Shown here piece after piece: positions 13,646-22,662 of a stretch of 40,130 nucleotides of DNA. The notes beneath the pieces are model-generated. The model was not told the origin of the DNA. It saw only the letters and a program-made list of their open reading frames with translations, and did no database searches. Both the position numbers and the translations under genes were made by a program. Source of the DNA: a bacterium (lineage in GTDB: Bacteria > Chloroflexota > Dormibacteria > Aeolococcales > Aeolococcaceae); contig JAJZNI010000147.1 of the NCBI GenBank assembly GCA_021847925.1, positions 1 through 40,130 on the forward strand. Reading direction: 5' to 3'. Every line of letters starts with the position of its first letter. The first letter of the stretch is position 1.

Positions 13646-14659
13646 CTACGCCCTGGCGAGAGCGCCGATCAGATGGCGCAGGCCCTCCATCAGCTCGCTG
13701 AACTGTTCCAACGTGAGCGACTGGGGGCCGTCCGAGAGGGCCTCGTCGGGCCGTGGATGCACCTCCACCAGCAGGCCGTCCGCACCCGCGGCCGCCGCGG
13801 CGAGGGCCATCGCGGGGACCAGGTGCCGCTGGCCGGTGGCGTGCGACGGGTCGACGAGCACCGGCAGGTGGGAGAGCGAGTGGACCAGAGGGACGGCGCT
13901 CAGGTCGAGGGTGTTGCGGGTGGCGGTCTCGAAGGTCCGGATGCCCCGCTCGCACAGGATCACCTGCGGGTTTCCGCGGCTCACCACGTACTCGGCGCTG
14001 AGCAGCCACTCCTCGACCGTGCTGGAGAGCCCTCGCTTCAGCAGCACCGGCTTGCCGACGTCGCCCACCGCCTCGAGCAGCGAGAAGTTCTGGGCGTTGC
14101 GCGCCCCGACCTGGAGGACGTCGGCGACCTCCGCCACCTGCTCCACGTCGAGGGGGGTGAGCACCTCGGTCACCACCGGCAGCCCGGTCTCCGCCCTCGC
14201 CTCGGCGAGGTGCTCGAGCGCCACGGCACCCAGCCCCCGGAAGCTGTACGGGGAGGTGCGCGGCTTGTACGCGCCTCCGCGCAGCAGGTGGGCTCCGGAC
14301 GAGCGGACCGCGCGGGCCGTGGCGAGGAGCTGGTCGCGGGACTCGACGGCGCAGGGCCCGGCCGCGACCGCGAAGGGCGCTCCGGTGCCGATGCGCACCT
14401 CGCCGACGCGCACCACCGTCGGCTCGGGATGCCACTCGCGGCCGACCTGCTTGTAGGGTTTGCTCACCGGCACGGCGTCCACCACCCCGGGGAGGGCGAT
14501 CACCGCATCCCGGATCTGCGCGGGGTTGCTGCCCAGGACGCCGATGGCGAGGCGATCGGCGCCCGGGAGCTCGATGGGCTCGAAGCCGTGCTCGCGGACG
14601 TGGCGGAGGACGTTGTCCACCTGGTCGCGGGTCGCCTGGTGGCCCATGAGGATCAGCAT
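13646..14659 (-). CDS. aroF: 3-deoxy-7-phosphoheptulonate (DAHP) synthase, type I-beta
   Basis: 337 aa. It catalyses PEP plus erythrose-4-phosphate to DAHP, the first shikimate step, in the cytosol. Residues 1-70 are a ferredoxin-like regulatory domain ([20 protein letters not shown]), as in Thermotoga DAHPS. The barrel follows: [12 protein letters not shown] (PEP/metal site), [48 protein letters not shown] and [10 protein letters not shown], all diagnostic of the AroF/KdsA superfamily, DAHPS branch. The KPYK linker is conserved. ATG 14659 is chosen for GGAGAGG 5 nt upstream. The open frame above it resembles a lipoprotein signal only by chance. Feedback control by aromatic amino acids through the N-terminal domain is known for the family. 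Confidence 0.93.
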   Translation of the reverse strand: MLILMGHQATRDQVDNVLRHVREHGFEPIELPGADRLAIGVLGSNPAQIRDAVIALPGVVDAVPVSKPYKQVGREWHPEPTVVRVGEVRIGTGAPFAVAAGPCAVESRDQLLATARAVRSSGAHLLRGGAYKPRTSPYSFRGLGAVALEHLAEARAETGLPVVTEVLTPLDVEQVAEVADVLQVGARNAQNFSLLEAVGDVGKPVLLKRGLSSTVEEWLLSAEYVVSRGNPQVILCERGIRTFETATRNTLDLSAVPLVHSLSHLPVLVDPSHATGQRHLVPAMALAAAAAGADGLLVEVHPRPDEALSDGPQSLTLEQFSELMEGLRHLIGALARA

Positions 14660-14708
14660 CCGCACCTCTCCGGGGCGAGCGGCAGGCCGAGAACGCTCGC
14701 AGGCCGTG

Positions 14709-14714
14709 AGCATA
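14709..14714 (-). promoter_or_regulatory. -10-like TATGCT upstream of the DAHP synthase gene
   Basis: TATGCT on the minus strand would start transcription near 14702, leaving a leader of about 43 nt that includes the GGAGAGG ribosome-binding site. No good -35 is visible. The same hexamer precedes three other genes here. Confidence 0.35.
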
Positions 14715-14754
14715 CAGGCGACGGCGACCCCGGCGCCGAGGCAGACTCCGAAGC

Positions 14755-15612
14755 GTGGCACCGCTTCTGCGCCGCCGGGCATCGCTCTCCCGCCTCGGGC
14801 CGGGCGACCTCGGCTCGATCTCGGCCCTCCTCGACCGGGACCCCGTGGCCAACGTCTACCTGCGCAGCGAGCTGCGCCTCGCCGCCGCCCAGGGGCGGCC
14901 GCTCGGCGCTCCCTGGCTGAGCTGGTGGGGGGTGGGGAGCGGACCGGGACTCCGCGCCCTGCTCCTGGGCGGGTCGCTGGTGGTCCCCTGGATACCGGAC
15001 CCCGAGGACGCCGTCCTCCTCTCCGGGGCGCTGCCGCACCTGCCCCCCCTCCGGCTCATGATCGGACCCGCCCCCTCGGTGCGCGTCCTGGCGGCGGCCA
15101 TCGCCCCGCGGCACCGTCCCGCGGAGGTGCGCGACCCGCAGCCGGTGATGGTGCTGGACCGGCCGCCGCCGGGGGTCCCGCTCGACGCGCCGGTCCGCGC
15201 GGCGGGGAGCGCCGACCTCGATCGCCTGGTCCACGCATCCGCCGCCATGCACCGCGAGGAGATGGGCGTCGATCCCCTGGCCCTGGACCCCGTGGGGTGG
15301 CGCCACCGGATGGTGACGCTCGTCGAGCGAGGGTGGTCCTACGTCTGGGCGGAGGGCGACCGCATCCTCTTCAAGGTGGAGCTGTCCGCGTGGACGCCCG
15401 AGGTGCTGCAGCTCCAGGGGGTGTGGACCGATCCGCGCGTGCGCCGGCGCGGGCTCGCCACGCGCGGGCTCGCCGCCGTCTGCGCCCTGCTCCTGCGTGA
15501 GGTCCCACTCTGCTCTCTCTATGTCAATGCCTACAACGTGCCTGCGCTCGGTCTCTACGCGCGCCTCGGCTTTCGCCGCGCGGGCGATTTCGCCACCTTC
15601 ATCTACCCGTAG
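14755..15612 (+). CDS. GNAT N-acetyltransferase with N-terminal DUF4081-like domain
   Basis: 285 aa from GTG 14755. The N-terminal half (residues 1-135) has [16 protein letters not shown] and [13 protein letters not shown], resembling the DUF4081 region found fused to GNAT domains in actinobacteria. The C-terminal half is a GNAT fold: motif [24 protein letters not shown] (acetyl-CoA pyrophosphate loop R-R-x-G-x-A, split across positions about 222-244) and motif [21 protein letters not shown]. It should acetylate an amine of unknown identity. It is divergent from the DAHP synthase gene across a 95-nt gap. A hairpin follows its stop codon. Confidence 0.85.
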   Translation: MAPLLRRRASLSRLGPGDLGSISALLDRDPVANVYLRSELRLAAAQGRPLGAPWLSWWGVGSGPGLRALLLGGSLVVPWIPDPEDAVLLSGALPHLPPLRLMIGPAPSVRVLAAAIAPRHRPAEVRDPQPVMVLDRPPPGVPLDAPVRAAGSADLDRLVHASAAMHREEMGVDPLALDPVGWRHRMVTLVERGWSYVWAEGDRILFKVELSAWTPEVLQLQGVWTDPRVRRRGLATRGLAAVCALLLREVPLCSLYVNAYNVPALGLYARLGFRRAGDFATFIYP

Positions 15613-15632
15613 GCCCGCGACGAATCGCGGGC
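15613..15632 (+). terminator. Stem-loop immediately after the GNAT stop codon
   Basis: GCCCGCGA-CGAA-TCGCGGGC: an 8-bp perfect stem closed by a tetraloop, starting at the first base after TAG. There is no U-tract. Confidence 0.5.
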
Positions 15633-15709
15633 GCTCACAACCGCGCGGCGGTGGATCGCGTACTAGGATGAGAGCGCGCGGATGAGAGCACGGTGAGCAA
15701 CGGGAGCGC

Positions 15710-17731
15710 ATGCCCAGGCCGGTTGACGCAGAGGCACGGTACATGGCGGGCCTGGACGGCCTGCGCGGCATCGCCGTGCTCGCCGTCATCGCCTACCATC
15801 TCAACCCCGGCTGGGTGCCGGGCGGGCAGCTCGGCGTCGGCGTCTTCTTCGTCCTCTCCGGGTACCTGATCACCGACCTGCTGCTGGCGCAGCGGGAGCG
15901 CCGCGGCCACATCGCGCTGGGCTCGTTCTGGCTGCGCCGCGCGCGCCGCCTGCTCCCGGCGCTCTGGGTGATGCTGCTCGTGGTGACCCTCTGGGTCGGT
16001 TTCCTGGACGCCGCGCAGGTGCCGGGGTTGCGCGGGGCGGACCTGGCCGCGCTCCTCTACTACAGCAACTGGTGGTACGCGTTCGAGCACGTCTCCTACT
16101 TCGCGCAGTTCTCGCAGCTCTCACCCCTCGGTCACCTCTGGTCGCTGGCGGTGGAGGAGCAGTTCTACCTGGTGTGGCCGCTGCTGCTGGTGGTCCTCCT
16201 GCGCGTCATCCGCCGCCGGGCGGCGATCGTCGCACTGATCCTGCTCGGCGCCGCAGCCTCGGCCTGGGCCATGGCAGCCATGTATCAGGCCGGGGCCGAC
16301 GCCACCCTGCTCACCAGGATCTACGAGGGCACCGACACCCGCGCCTTCCAGCTCCTCCTCGGGTGTGCGCTCGCCTTCGGGCTGCCCAGCCGGTCGCTGG
16401 CCGACCGTCTCTCACGGGTGCCGCGCGCCGCCCTGGAGGCCGTGGGCGCCCTGGGCCTCGCCGCGATCGCGGCGCTGGTCGCGCTCACCACCCAGTACCA
16501 GCAGTTCCTCTACCAGGGCGGCATGGTGCTGCTCTCGGTGGCGAGCCTGGCCGCCCTGGTCGCCCTGGCGCACCCCTCCACCCGGCTGGGCGCGGTGATC
16601 GGAGCCGACCCGCTGCGCTGGGTCGGGGTCCGCTCCTACGGGATCTACCTCTGGAGCTACCCCATCATCGTGCTCACCACCCCGGAGATCAGCCCCTGGT
16701 GGTCGGCCCTCTTCCGGGTCCCCCTCCAGCTCGGCGCGACCGCCCTCGTCGCGGAGCTCTCCTGGCGATTCGTCGAGCAGCCCATCCGCGCCTCGGGTTT
16801 CCGCGCGGTCGCGGCGGGTGCGCTCGAGCGCCTCCGCTCGCTGCCCCCCCAGATAGGGAAGCTTCCCGCCGGTCTCGGTCTCGGAGCCGGGGCCGGGGTG
16901 GTCACGCTGCTCGTCACCGCGGCCGGTGTCGCGCTCGCCGGCGTGGTGCCCTCGGCGTCCGCCACGACCGCGCTGGCCGCCCTCCCGTCCCAGCTCATCG
17001 TCGGCCCGCCCGCCGGTGGCTCCCCGGCCCCCGGCGGTTCGCCGGTCCCCAGCGGGTCCCCCGCCGCCCGGGGCTCCAGCCCGTGCTCGGTCCCCTCCCC
17101 CACCGCGTCCCCGTCGCCGTCGCCGGCATCCAGCCCGCCGCCCCCCACGGGCCCGTCCGCGCCCGCTCCCGCCGACCTCACGGCGACCATCGTGGGGGAC
17201 TCGATCATGATCGACCTCACCCCCGATCTCCACCGCCTGCTGCCCGAGGCGTACATCGACGGGCAGGTCTCCCGGCAGATGGCGACGCTGCCGGCGCTCC
17301 TCGGCCAGCTCCGGGCGGATGGCGACCTCGCCACGCGGCTCGTGGTCGAGCTGGGCACCAACGGTCCCGGCTGGTCTCCCGCGCAGATCGCGGCGGCGCT
17401 CGACTCCTACGGCTTCACGCGCGTCGTGCTCGTGAACGCGGGAAGCGACCCGGGGCATCCCGACTGGCCGCCGATCACCAACCAGGAGATCGCCGAGGTC
17501 GCGGCCCAGGTGCCCGGCTCCGTCATCGTCAACTGGTACCAGGCGAGCCAGGGCCATCCCGAGTACTTCATGTGGGGCAGCGAGCCCGGCGACGGCGTCC
17601 ACCCCGGCCCAGTGGGCGCCGAGGCGCTCTCCGACATGATCGCCCAGGCGCTCGAGGCGGGCAGCCCGGCGGCATCCGCCGCCGGCCTCGCGTCCCGCGA
17701 TCCCGTCACCCTCCTCCGCTGCGCCCCCTGA
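15710..17731 (+). CDS. OatA-like membrane acyltransferase with extracytoplasmic SGNH domain
   Basis: 673 aa. Residues 15-410 are an acyltransferase-3 membrane domain of about 10-11 helices: GLDGLRGIAVLAVIAYH with catalytic-site His30, FFVLSGYLIT, FWLRRARRLLPAL and HLWSLAVEEQFYLVWPLLL. Residues 412-490 are a Pro/Ser/Gly/Thr linker. Residues 491-650 are an SGNH esterase-like domain: VGDS with nucleophile Ser498, ELGTNG with Asn551, and DGVHP with Asp628 and His631. All blocks are intact. In OatA/OafA proteins the membrane part brings an acyl group across and the SGNH part places it on peptidoglycan or another glycan O-site. ATG 15710 is preceded by GGGAG with 4-nt spacing. The actual acceptor is unknown. 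Confidence 0.92.
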   Translation: MPRPVDAEARYMAGLDGLRGIAVLAVIAYHLNPGWVPGGQLGVGVFFVLSGYLITDLLLAQRERRGHIALGSFWLRRARRLLPALWVMLLVVTLWVGFLDAAQVPGLRGADLAALLYYSNWWYAFEHVSYFAQFSQLSPLGHLWSLAVEEQFYLVWPLLLVVLLRVIRRRAAIVALILLGAAASAWAMAAMYQAGADATLLTRIYEGTDTRAFQLLLGCALAFGLPSRSLADRLSRVPRAALEAVGALGLAAIAALVALTTQYQQFLYQGGMVLLSVASLAALVALAHPSTRLGAVIGADPLRWVGVRSYGIYLWSYPIIVLTTPEISPWWSALFRVPLQLGATALVAELSWRFVEQPIRASGFRAVAAGALERLRSLPPQIGKLPAGLGLGAGAGVVTLLVTAAGVALAGVVPSASATTALAALPSQLIVGPPAGGSPAPGGSPVPSGSPAARGSSPCSVPSPTASPSPSPASSPPPPTGPSAPAPADLTATIVGDSIMIDLTPDLHRLLPEAYIDGQVSRQMATLPALLGQLRADGDLATRLVVELGTNGPGWSPAQIAAALDSYGFTRVVLVNAGSDPGHPDWPPITNQEIAEVAAQVPGSVIVNWYQASQGHPEYFMWGSEPGDGVHPGPVGAEALSDMIAQALEAGSPAASAAGLASRDPVTLLRCAP

Positions 17732-17734
17732 GCT

Positions 17735-17756
17735 CCGGCCCGCCGCGGCGGGCCGG
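17735..17756. terminator. 22-bp perfect palindrome between convergent genes
   Basis: CCGGCCCGCCGCGGCGGGCCGG lies in the 35-nt gap between the acyltransferase stop and the response-regulator stop. It is symmetrical, so it can serve both strands; it lacks U-runs. Confidence 0.55.
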
Positions 17757-17766
17757 GGCCGTCGCC

Positions 17767-18366
17767 TCAGACGAGGTGCGCCTTCCAGGCGATCAGCACC
17801 GCCGCGGCTCGGTCGCTGCAGCCGAGCTTGGTGAAGATGTTGCTGACGTGGGTCTTGACCGTGTTCTCGCTGACGAAGAGGCGCTTGGCGATCTGCGCGT
17901 TGTTGCAGTGCTCCGCCATCAGGCGCAGCACGTCGAGCTCGCGGTGGGTGAGGTTGTACTCGGGTCGCGCCATCGACATCAGCGCGGGGTCGAGCAGGGA
18001 CTCCCCGGCGGCCACGGCGCGGATGGCGCTCGCCAGCTCCTCGCGGGTGGCGTCCTTGAGGAGGTAGCCGCGGGCTCCCGCCTGCAGCGAGGGGAAGATG
18101 TAGTCCTCGTTGCGGTAGGTGGTGAGCACGATCACCTTGGCCTGGGGGTTGTCGGCGCGGATCCGCCGCAGCGCCTCGATGCCGTCGAGGTTCGGCATCT
18201 GCACATCCATCAGGATGATGTCCGGGTGGGTCTCGCGCGCCCGGTCGACCGCCTCGGCGCCGTCCGCCGCGCGCGCCACCACGCGGATGTCGTCCTCCAC
18301 CTCCAGCATGGTGCAGAGCCCGTGCAGCACCACGGGGTGGTCGTCGGCGACCAGGACCCGGATCAC
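17767..18366 (-). CDS. NarL/LuxR-family response regulator
   Basis: 199 aa from GTG 18366. The receiver covers residues 1-118: D8-D9, phospho-acceptor D54 (IILMDVQMPNLDG), Thr82/83 and Lys104 (YLLKDA). The LuxR HTH is at 137-199: LTHRELDVLRLMAEHCNNAQIA, then VSENTVKTHVSNIFTKLG, so DNA binding is in the major groove by helix 9. The Asn-Asn in place of the usual GxSNxEIA helix is mildly unusual. The start overlaps the histidine kinase stop (GTGA), so the pair is translationally coupled and is very likely a cognate two-component system. Confidence 0.95.
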   Translation of the reverse strand: MIRVLVADDHPVVLHGLCTMLEVEDDIRVVARAADGAEAVDRARETHPDIILMDVQMPNLDGIEALRRIRADNPQAKVIVLTTYRNEDYIFPSLQAGARGYLLKDATREELASAIRAVAAGESLLDPALMSMARPEYNLTHRELDVLRLMAEHCNNAQIAKRLFVSENTVKTHVSNIFTKLGCSDRAAAVLIAWKAHLV

Positions 18367-20996
18367 GCCGTGACCGCCCTGCGGGGAGGCTGACCGCGCC
18401 CGGCGGCGGGGGGCCCCTCCTCCATCACCGGGAGGCGAGCGGTGATGGTGGTGCCCCGGCCCGGTACGCTCTCCACGTCGAAGGTCCCCCCGACCAGGCG
18501 GACCCGCTCGGCCATCCCCACGATGCCGAAGGACCCGGGGGGGAGCGAGCTCATGTCGAAGCCGTGCCCGTTGTCCTTCACGGTCAGCTCGACCCGGTGG
18601 TCGAGATGGCGCAGGCGCACGCTGACCCGTGAGGCGCCGCTGTGCGCCGCGATGTTGGCCAGGGCCTGCTGGGTGATGCGGAGCAGGGCCACCTCCGCCT
18701 GCGGTCGGAGCGCGGGCGGCGGCGACATCCGCTCGGCGCGCAGCCGCGCGCTGATGCCGGTGCGGCGGCGGAAGCGCTCGACCTCCGCCTCGGCGGCGGC
18801 CACCAGCCCGGTCGAGGTGAGGGGCGCGGGGCGCAGGTCCCATACCGACCGGCGCGCCTCGGCCAGCGCGGCGCGCGCCTGCTCCTGGGCGGTCGCCAGC
18901 GCGGGCAGGGAGCGCTCGGGGTCGCGGCCCGCCAGCGCCTGGCAGGCCTCGAGCTGGATCACGATCCCGGTGAGCTGCTGCGCCAGGGTGTCGTGGATCT
19001 CCCGGGCCAGACGGGCCCGCTCCTCCAGCACCGCCATCTCACGGCCCTCCTGGGAGAGCCGCGCGGTGCGCAGGGCCAGGCCGACCTGGTTGCCGATGGC
19101 GACCAGGAGCGCGGTCATCTCCGGCCCCGGCAGGGTGGCGCTGCGAACCCCGAGCGCGCCGAGGACGCCGGCGCCGGTGGAGAAGGGGATGCCCACCAGG
19201 GTGGTCCCGTCCTCGTCGCGGCGCGTGACGACCAGGTTGTCCCGGTGGGCGGCGAGCGCCATCTCCTCGAGGACGGGGCCGCGCTCCTCGGTGGCGGGCC
19301 CGATCGCCGTGAGCCCCCCCTCGGGGCTCACCACGAAGCTGCGGCCGGCCGTCACCGGCATCACCGCCCTCACCGCCTCCAGGGCGCCGTTCAGGATCGC
19401 CTCCGGGTCCAGCGAGCGGGTCAGCGAGCCCGCCAGCGCGTTGAGGGCCAGCAGCTCCTCGTTGCGCGCGCGCAGCTCGGCGGTGCGCACCTCGACCTTG
19501 GCCTCCAGCTCGCGGCTCGCCGCCAGGATCACCTCCCGCGACGCGTTGATCTCGTGGCGCATGTGCTCCAGCGACGCGGCGAGGTCGCCGACCTCCGAGC
19601 GGCCCTGAGGGGGCACCGGCTCGTCGGTGTGGCCCTGGGCGAGGCGCTCGGCGGACCGCGTGAGCGCGCGCACCGGCGCGACGACCAGGCGCGAGAGGAC
19701 CGTGGCGAGCACGAAGCAGAGGAGCAGGAGGAGGCCGGCGATGACCACCGCCTCCTGGAAGATGCTGGAGAGCGCCTTGTTGATGCCCTGGGAGAGCGCG
19801 CTCACGTTCGGCTCGAAGTCCTGCTTGGGGGCCGCCTCCACCAGGACCCAGCCGGGATCGGCCACGATGGCCGTGAAGAAGACCTTGTCGACGCCGTGGG
19901 GTGAGCCCACCACCGCCTCGAGGGGTGTCCCCGCCGATGCGGCGAGGGAGAGCACGGCGCTCAGGCCGGCGAGCAGCGCCCCGCCGTCCCTCCCCGCGGG
20001 GAGGGGCAGGGGTGCGCCGAGCTCCAGCGGAGCCCGGAAGTCCCTGCCCGTCTTGGCCGGGGCCGCCACCACGGTCACCCGGCCGCTCGCCGTGGCCAGG
20101 AGCAGGGGGTACGAGTGGGCGACGGTGGGGGTGGACGCGACCATCTCGGCGAACTGCGCCAGCGGCACGTCGGCCCCCACCACCAGGGAGTCGTCGAAGG
20201 TGGAGGCCACGCTCACCTCCCAGCCGCCGAGCAGCCGGCTCAGGTACGGCTCGGTCCAGTGCGTGCTCGGTGCCGCGGGCTGGCTGGGCTCGCTGGGTTG
20301 CGCGCAGCCGCCGCCACTCCCCGCGGCCGGCAGGACGCCGGGCGGGGCGCCCTGGGGGTTGCTGGCGAGCCCGGGCACGTCGACGTTGGTCGGCGGGGTG
20401 CTGATCAGCACGGCGTTGTCGGCCGGGTCCTCCACCCACACCGAATCGATGGTCACGGCGCCGCTCGCCGGCTTCGCCCGGATCTGGTCCAGCGTGCTGG
20501 CGAGGGAGGGGGCGAGGCCGGCGAGGCAGGAGGCGCGCTGCTCCACCGACAGGGTGGAGGCCGACGGGGCCGAGCCCACCAGGAGCTGCACGCTCTCCGC
20601 GGGCATCCCCCGGCCCAGGGCCACCTCCGAGACCCCGCGCCCGGCCGGGGTCACCTGGCCCGGGGTGACGCTGACCGAGGCGTGGTGGGCCGCCACCGCG
20701 GCGTTGGTCGACTCCGCGAAGCTGCCGATCTGCCCCTGGAGCGCCTGCAGGGGGGCGTTGATGGTGCTGGCCGCGAAGGTCCCGAGCTGGTGCTGCAGGG
20801 TCTGCTCCTGGTGCTGGATGCTGCTCTGCACCGCGCCGTTGACGGTGCTCTGGGTGATGCCGTGCAGGTTCACCACGGTGACGATGAAGAAGGCGCCCGC
20901 CGGCACCAGCGCCACCACCAGCATGGCGGCGAGCAGCCGGTCGCGCAGGCGCCGCTGCGGGTTGGGCAGGGAGAGTCTCAGTCGCGGCCGATGCAT
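18363..20996 (-). CDS. NarX/DesK-type sensor histidine kinase with large extracytoplasmic domain
   Basis: 877 aa from ATG 20996. A basic N-terminus precedes TM1 (about 20-46). An extracytoplasmic sensor of about 365 residues follows, with a long helical start and a dCache-like body (GWEVSVASTFDDS, GWVLVEAAP). TM2 is 414-438, HAMP 436-490 (PVRALTRSAERLAQG), a coiled coil 484-520 and GAF-like domain 520-645. HisKA_3 has the phospho-His668 in REIHDTLAQQLTG, and the HATPase (765-856) has N781 and DNGHGFD. It autophosphorylates and passes phosphate to the coupled NarL-type regulator. The frame is open upstream to 21467, but that part is not protein-like. A TATACT box lies about 90 nt upstream. The ligand is unknown. 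Confidence 0.93.
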   Translation of the reverse strand: MHRPRLRLSLPNPQRRLRDRLLAAMLVVALVPAGAFFIVTVVNLHGITQSTVNGAVQSSIQHQEQTLQHQLGTFAASTINAPLQALQGQIGSFAESTNAAVAAHHASVSVTPGQVTPAGRGVSEVALGRGMPAESVQLLVGSAPSASTLSVEQRASCLAGLAPSLASTLDQIRAKPASGAVTIDSVWVEDPADNAVLISTPPTNVDVPGLASNPQGAPPGVLPAAGSGGGCAQPSEPSQPAAPSTHWTEPYLSRLLGGWEVSVASTFDDSLVVGADVPLAQFAEMVASTPTVAHSYPLLLATASGRVTVVAAPAKTGRDFRAPLELGAPLPLPAGRDGGALLAGLSAVLSLAASAGTPLEAVVGSPHGVDKVFFTAIVADPGWVLVEAAPKQDFEPNVSALSQGINKALSSIFQEAVVIAGLLLLLCFVLATVLSRLVVAPVRALTRSAERLAQGHTDEPVPPQGRSEVGDLAASLEHMRHEINASREVILAASRELEAKVEVRTAELRARNEELLALNALAGSLTRSLDPEAILNGALEAVRAVMPVTAGRSFVVSPEGGLTAIGPATEERGPVLEEMALAAHRDNLVVTRRDEDGTTLVGIPFSTGAGVLGALGVRSATLPGPEMTALLVAIGNQVGLALRTARLSQEGREMAVLEERARLAREIHDTLAQQLTGIVIQLEACQALAGRDPERSLPALATAQEQARAALAEARRSVWDLRPAPLTSTGLVAAAEAEVERFRRRTGISARLRAERMSPPPALRPQAEVALLRITQQALANIAAHSGASRVSVRLRHLDHRVELTVKDNGHGFDMSSLPPGSFGIVGMAERVRLVGGTFDVESVPGRGTTITARLPVMEEGPPAAGRGQPPRRAVTA

Positions 20997-21087
20997 CTCG
21001 TGCGGACACCCCGAGGGTTGGGGGCTGGCTCCCCCACCGGTCAGCCGGGGGCGGGCGTCGTCTCCCGACGTGCGCCGGCTGGCCCTG

Positions 21088-21093
21088 AGTATA
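21088..21093 (-). promoter_or_regulatory. -10 box TATACT for the sensor kinase operon
   Basis: TATACT on the minus strand with TTTCTG 17 nt upstream as a poor -35; the leader to the ATG at 20996 would be about 85 nt. It is one of few AT-rich hexamers in the divergent region. Confidence 0.4.
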
Positions 21094-21175
21094 CGGCCGC
21101 CCGGTGCCGGCAGAAACGCGCCAAACGATCGGGGGCCAGCGCCCGCGGTCGCCGGTCGCCGCCTCCCCTCCCCCG

Positions 21176-21181
21176 TAGAAT
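21176..21181 (+). promoter_or_regulatory. -10-like TAGAAT upstream of tldD
   Basis: TAGAAT (5 of 6 to consensus) would start transcription near 21188. An ATG at 21194 opens a 9-codon frame (MDSPARPAR) that ends in an ATGA overlap with the tldD ATG at 21220. Confidence 0.4.
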
Positions 21182-21193
21182 GGCCCGGGTTCG

Positions 21194-21223
21194 ATGGACT
21201 CGCCTGCGCGACCCGCCCGATGA
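21194..21223 (+). CDS. Possible 9-codon leader peptide overlapping the tldD start
   Basis: ATG 21194 to TGA 21221-21223, sharing ATGA with the tldD start. It sits just downstream of a -10-like TAGAAT. The role, if any, would be translational coupling. It is supported only by arrangement and by the parallel case at 9278. Confidence 0.22.
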   Translation: MDSPARPAR

Positions 21224-22662
21224 GAGACATCGCCGAGCTGGTGCTCGACGTCGCCGCCCAGGCGGGCGCCGCGTACGCCGACTGCCGGGTGGTCCAGCGC
21301 CAGGTCCAGGCGCTGAGCGTCAAGGATGGTCGCTTCGCGGAGGTCACGGCGCGCGAGGACGCCGGGGTCGGGGTCCGTGCCCTGGTGGACGGCGCCTGGG
21401 GTTTCGCGAGCTGCGACCGCATGGACGCCCCCAGCCTGGAGGACGCCGCCCGGCTCGCCTGCCGCATCGCCCGCGCCTCGGCCCGGCTGCGCCGGGTGCC
21501 GGTCCGGCTCGCCCCCTGCCCCCCCGCGGTGGGGACCTACGCCACCCCCGTGGGGCGCGACCCGTTCGAGGTCAGCCTCGAGGAGAAGATGGACCTGCTC
21601 ATCCGGGCCGACGAGGCGATGGGGGCGGTCGCCGGGGTGACCAGCCACCGGGCCTCGCTCGAGTTCGTCCGCGAGCAGCGCTACTTCGCGAGCACGGAGG
21701 GGGCGAGCGTCGAGCAGCTCATCGTGGAGTCCGGAGGTGGCATGGACGCGACCGCCACCGGTGACGGCGAGGTGCAGACGCGCAGCCACCCCAACAGCTT
21801 CGGGCGCCACCAGCTCTGCGCGGGCTACGAGGCCGTCCAGGCCATGGACCTCGCCGGGAACGCCGAGCGGATCGGCTCCGAGGCGGTGGCGCTGCTGACC
21901 GCGCCGCCCTGCCCGACCGGGCGGATGACCCTCATCCTCGACGGGACCCAGGCGGCTCTGCAGGTCCACGAGTCCTGCGGCCATGCCACCGAGCTGGACC
22001 GCGTGCGCGGCGACGAGGCCGCCTATGCGGGCACGTCCTTCCTCACCCCCGACCTCCGCGGCCGCTTCCGCTACGGAAGCGAGCACGTCACCATCACGGC
22101 CGACGCCACCGCGACGGGGGGACTGGGGACGTTCGGCTGGGATGACGAGGGGGTGGCGGCGCAGCGCACCGTGCTGGTGGATCGCGGTGTGTTCCGCGGC
22201 TACATGTCCTCCCGCGAGACGGCCGCGGACCACGGCGAGCCGAGCAGCGGGGCGATGCGCGCCGAGTCGTGGAACCGCATCCCGATCGTGCGCATGACCA
22301 ACGTCAACCTCGAGCCCGGCGAGTCCAGCCTCGAGGAGATGATCGCCACCACCGAGCACGGCGTGTACCTCCAGACCAACCGCTCCTGGAGCATCGACGA
22401 CCGCCGCCTCAACTTCCAGTTCGGCACGCAGAACGGTCACCTGATCCGCGACGGGCGGGTGGTCGGGCTGGTTCGCAACGCCATCTACGCGGGGCGGACG
22501 CCCGATTTCTGGAGGTCGTGCGACGCCGTGGCGGGCCCCGCCGAGTGGCGCATGTGGGGGGTCGTCAACTGCGGCAAGGGACAGCCGGCCCAGCTGGTGC
22601 ACGTCGGCCACGGCGCCGCCCCCTGCCGGTTCCAGGGGGTGGCGGTGACCGCGGCCTCATGA
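21220..22662 (+). CDS. tldD: TldD metalloprotease subunit
   Basis: 480 aa. TldD carries the zinc-binding HExxxH site of the TldD/TldE heterodimer, which cleaves unfolded peptides through a narrow channel and trims leader peptides of some RiPPs. The site is HESCGH near residues 251-256, with VNCGKG close to the C-terminus providing the conserved Cys. Other family blocks are DGAWGFAS, GGGMDATATGDGEVQTRSH (around residue 175), MSSRETA and LNFQFGTQNGHLI. The length is normal. The stop overlaps the tldE ATG (ATGA), so the subunits are made together. No modified-peptide precursor is evident nearby. Confidence 0.95.
   Translation: MRDIAELVLDVAAQAGAAYADCRVVQRQVQALSVKDGRFAEVTAREDAGVGVRALVDGAWGFASCDRMDAPSLEDAARLACRIARASARLRRVPVRLAPCPPAVGTYATPVGRDPFEVSLEEKMDLLIRADEAMGAVAGVTSHRASLEFVREQRYFASTEGASVEQLIVESGGGMDATATGDGEVQTRSHPNSFGRHQLCAGYEAVQAMDLAGNAERIGSEAVALLTAPPCPTGRMTLILDGTQAALQVHESCGHATELDRVRGDEAAYAGTSFLTPDLRGRFRYGSEHVTITADATATGGLGTFGWDDEGVAAQRTVLVDRGVFRGYMSSRETAADHGEPSSGAMRAESWNRIPIVRMTNVNLEPGESSLEEMIATTEHGVYLQTNRSWSIDDRRLNFQFGTQNGHLIRDGRVVGLVRNAIYAGRTPDFWRSCDAVAGPAEWRMWGVVNCGKGQPAQLVHVGHGAAPCRFQGVAVTAAS

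Noticed and set aside
14660-14782. Apparent lipoprotein signal (ending LTAC) in frame upstream of the DAHP synthase
   Set aside because: DAHP synthase is cytosolic, its natural start at 14659 has a good ribosome-binding site, and the upstream piece is chance hydrophobic sequence overlapping the divergent GNAT start.
12686-14920. 744-aa plus-strand open frame opposite the mshC-aroF operon
   Set aside because: His/Asp/Arg/Gly-rich antisense shadow; the minus-strand frames encode complete enzymes with catalytic motifs.
19039-22611. 1190-aa minus-strand open frame spanning the kinase and tldDE
   Set aside because: Low-complexity shadow; the kinase and tldD/tldE frames have all their family motifs.
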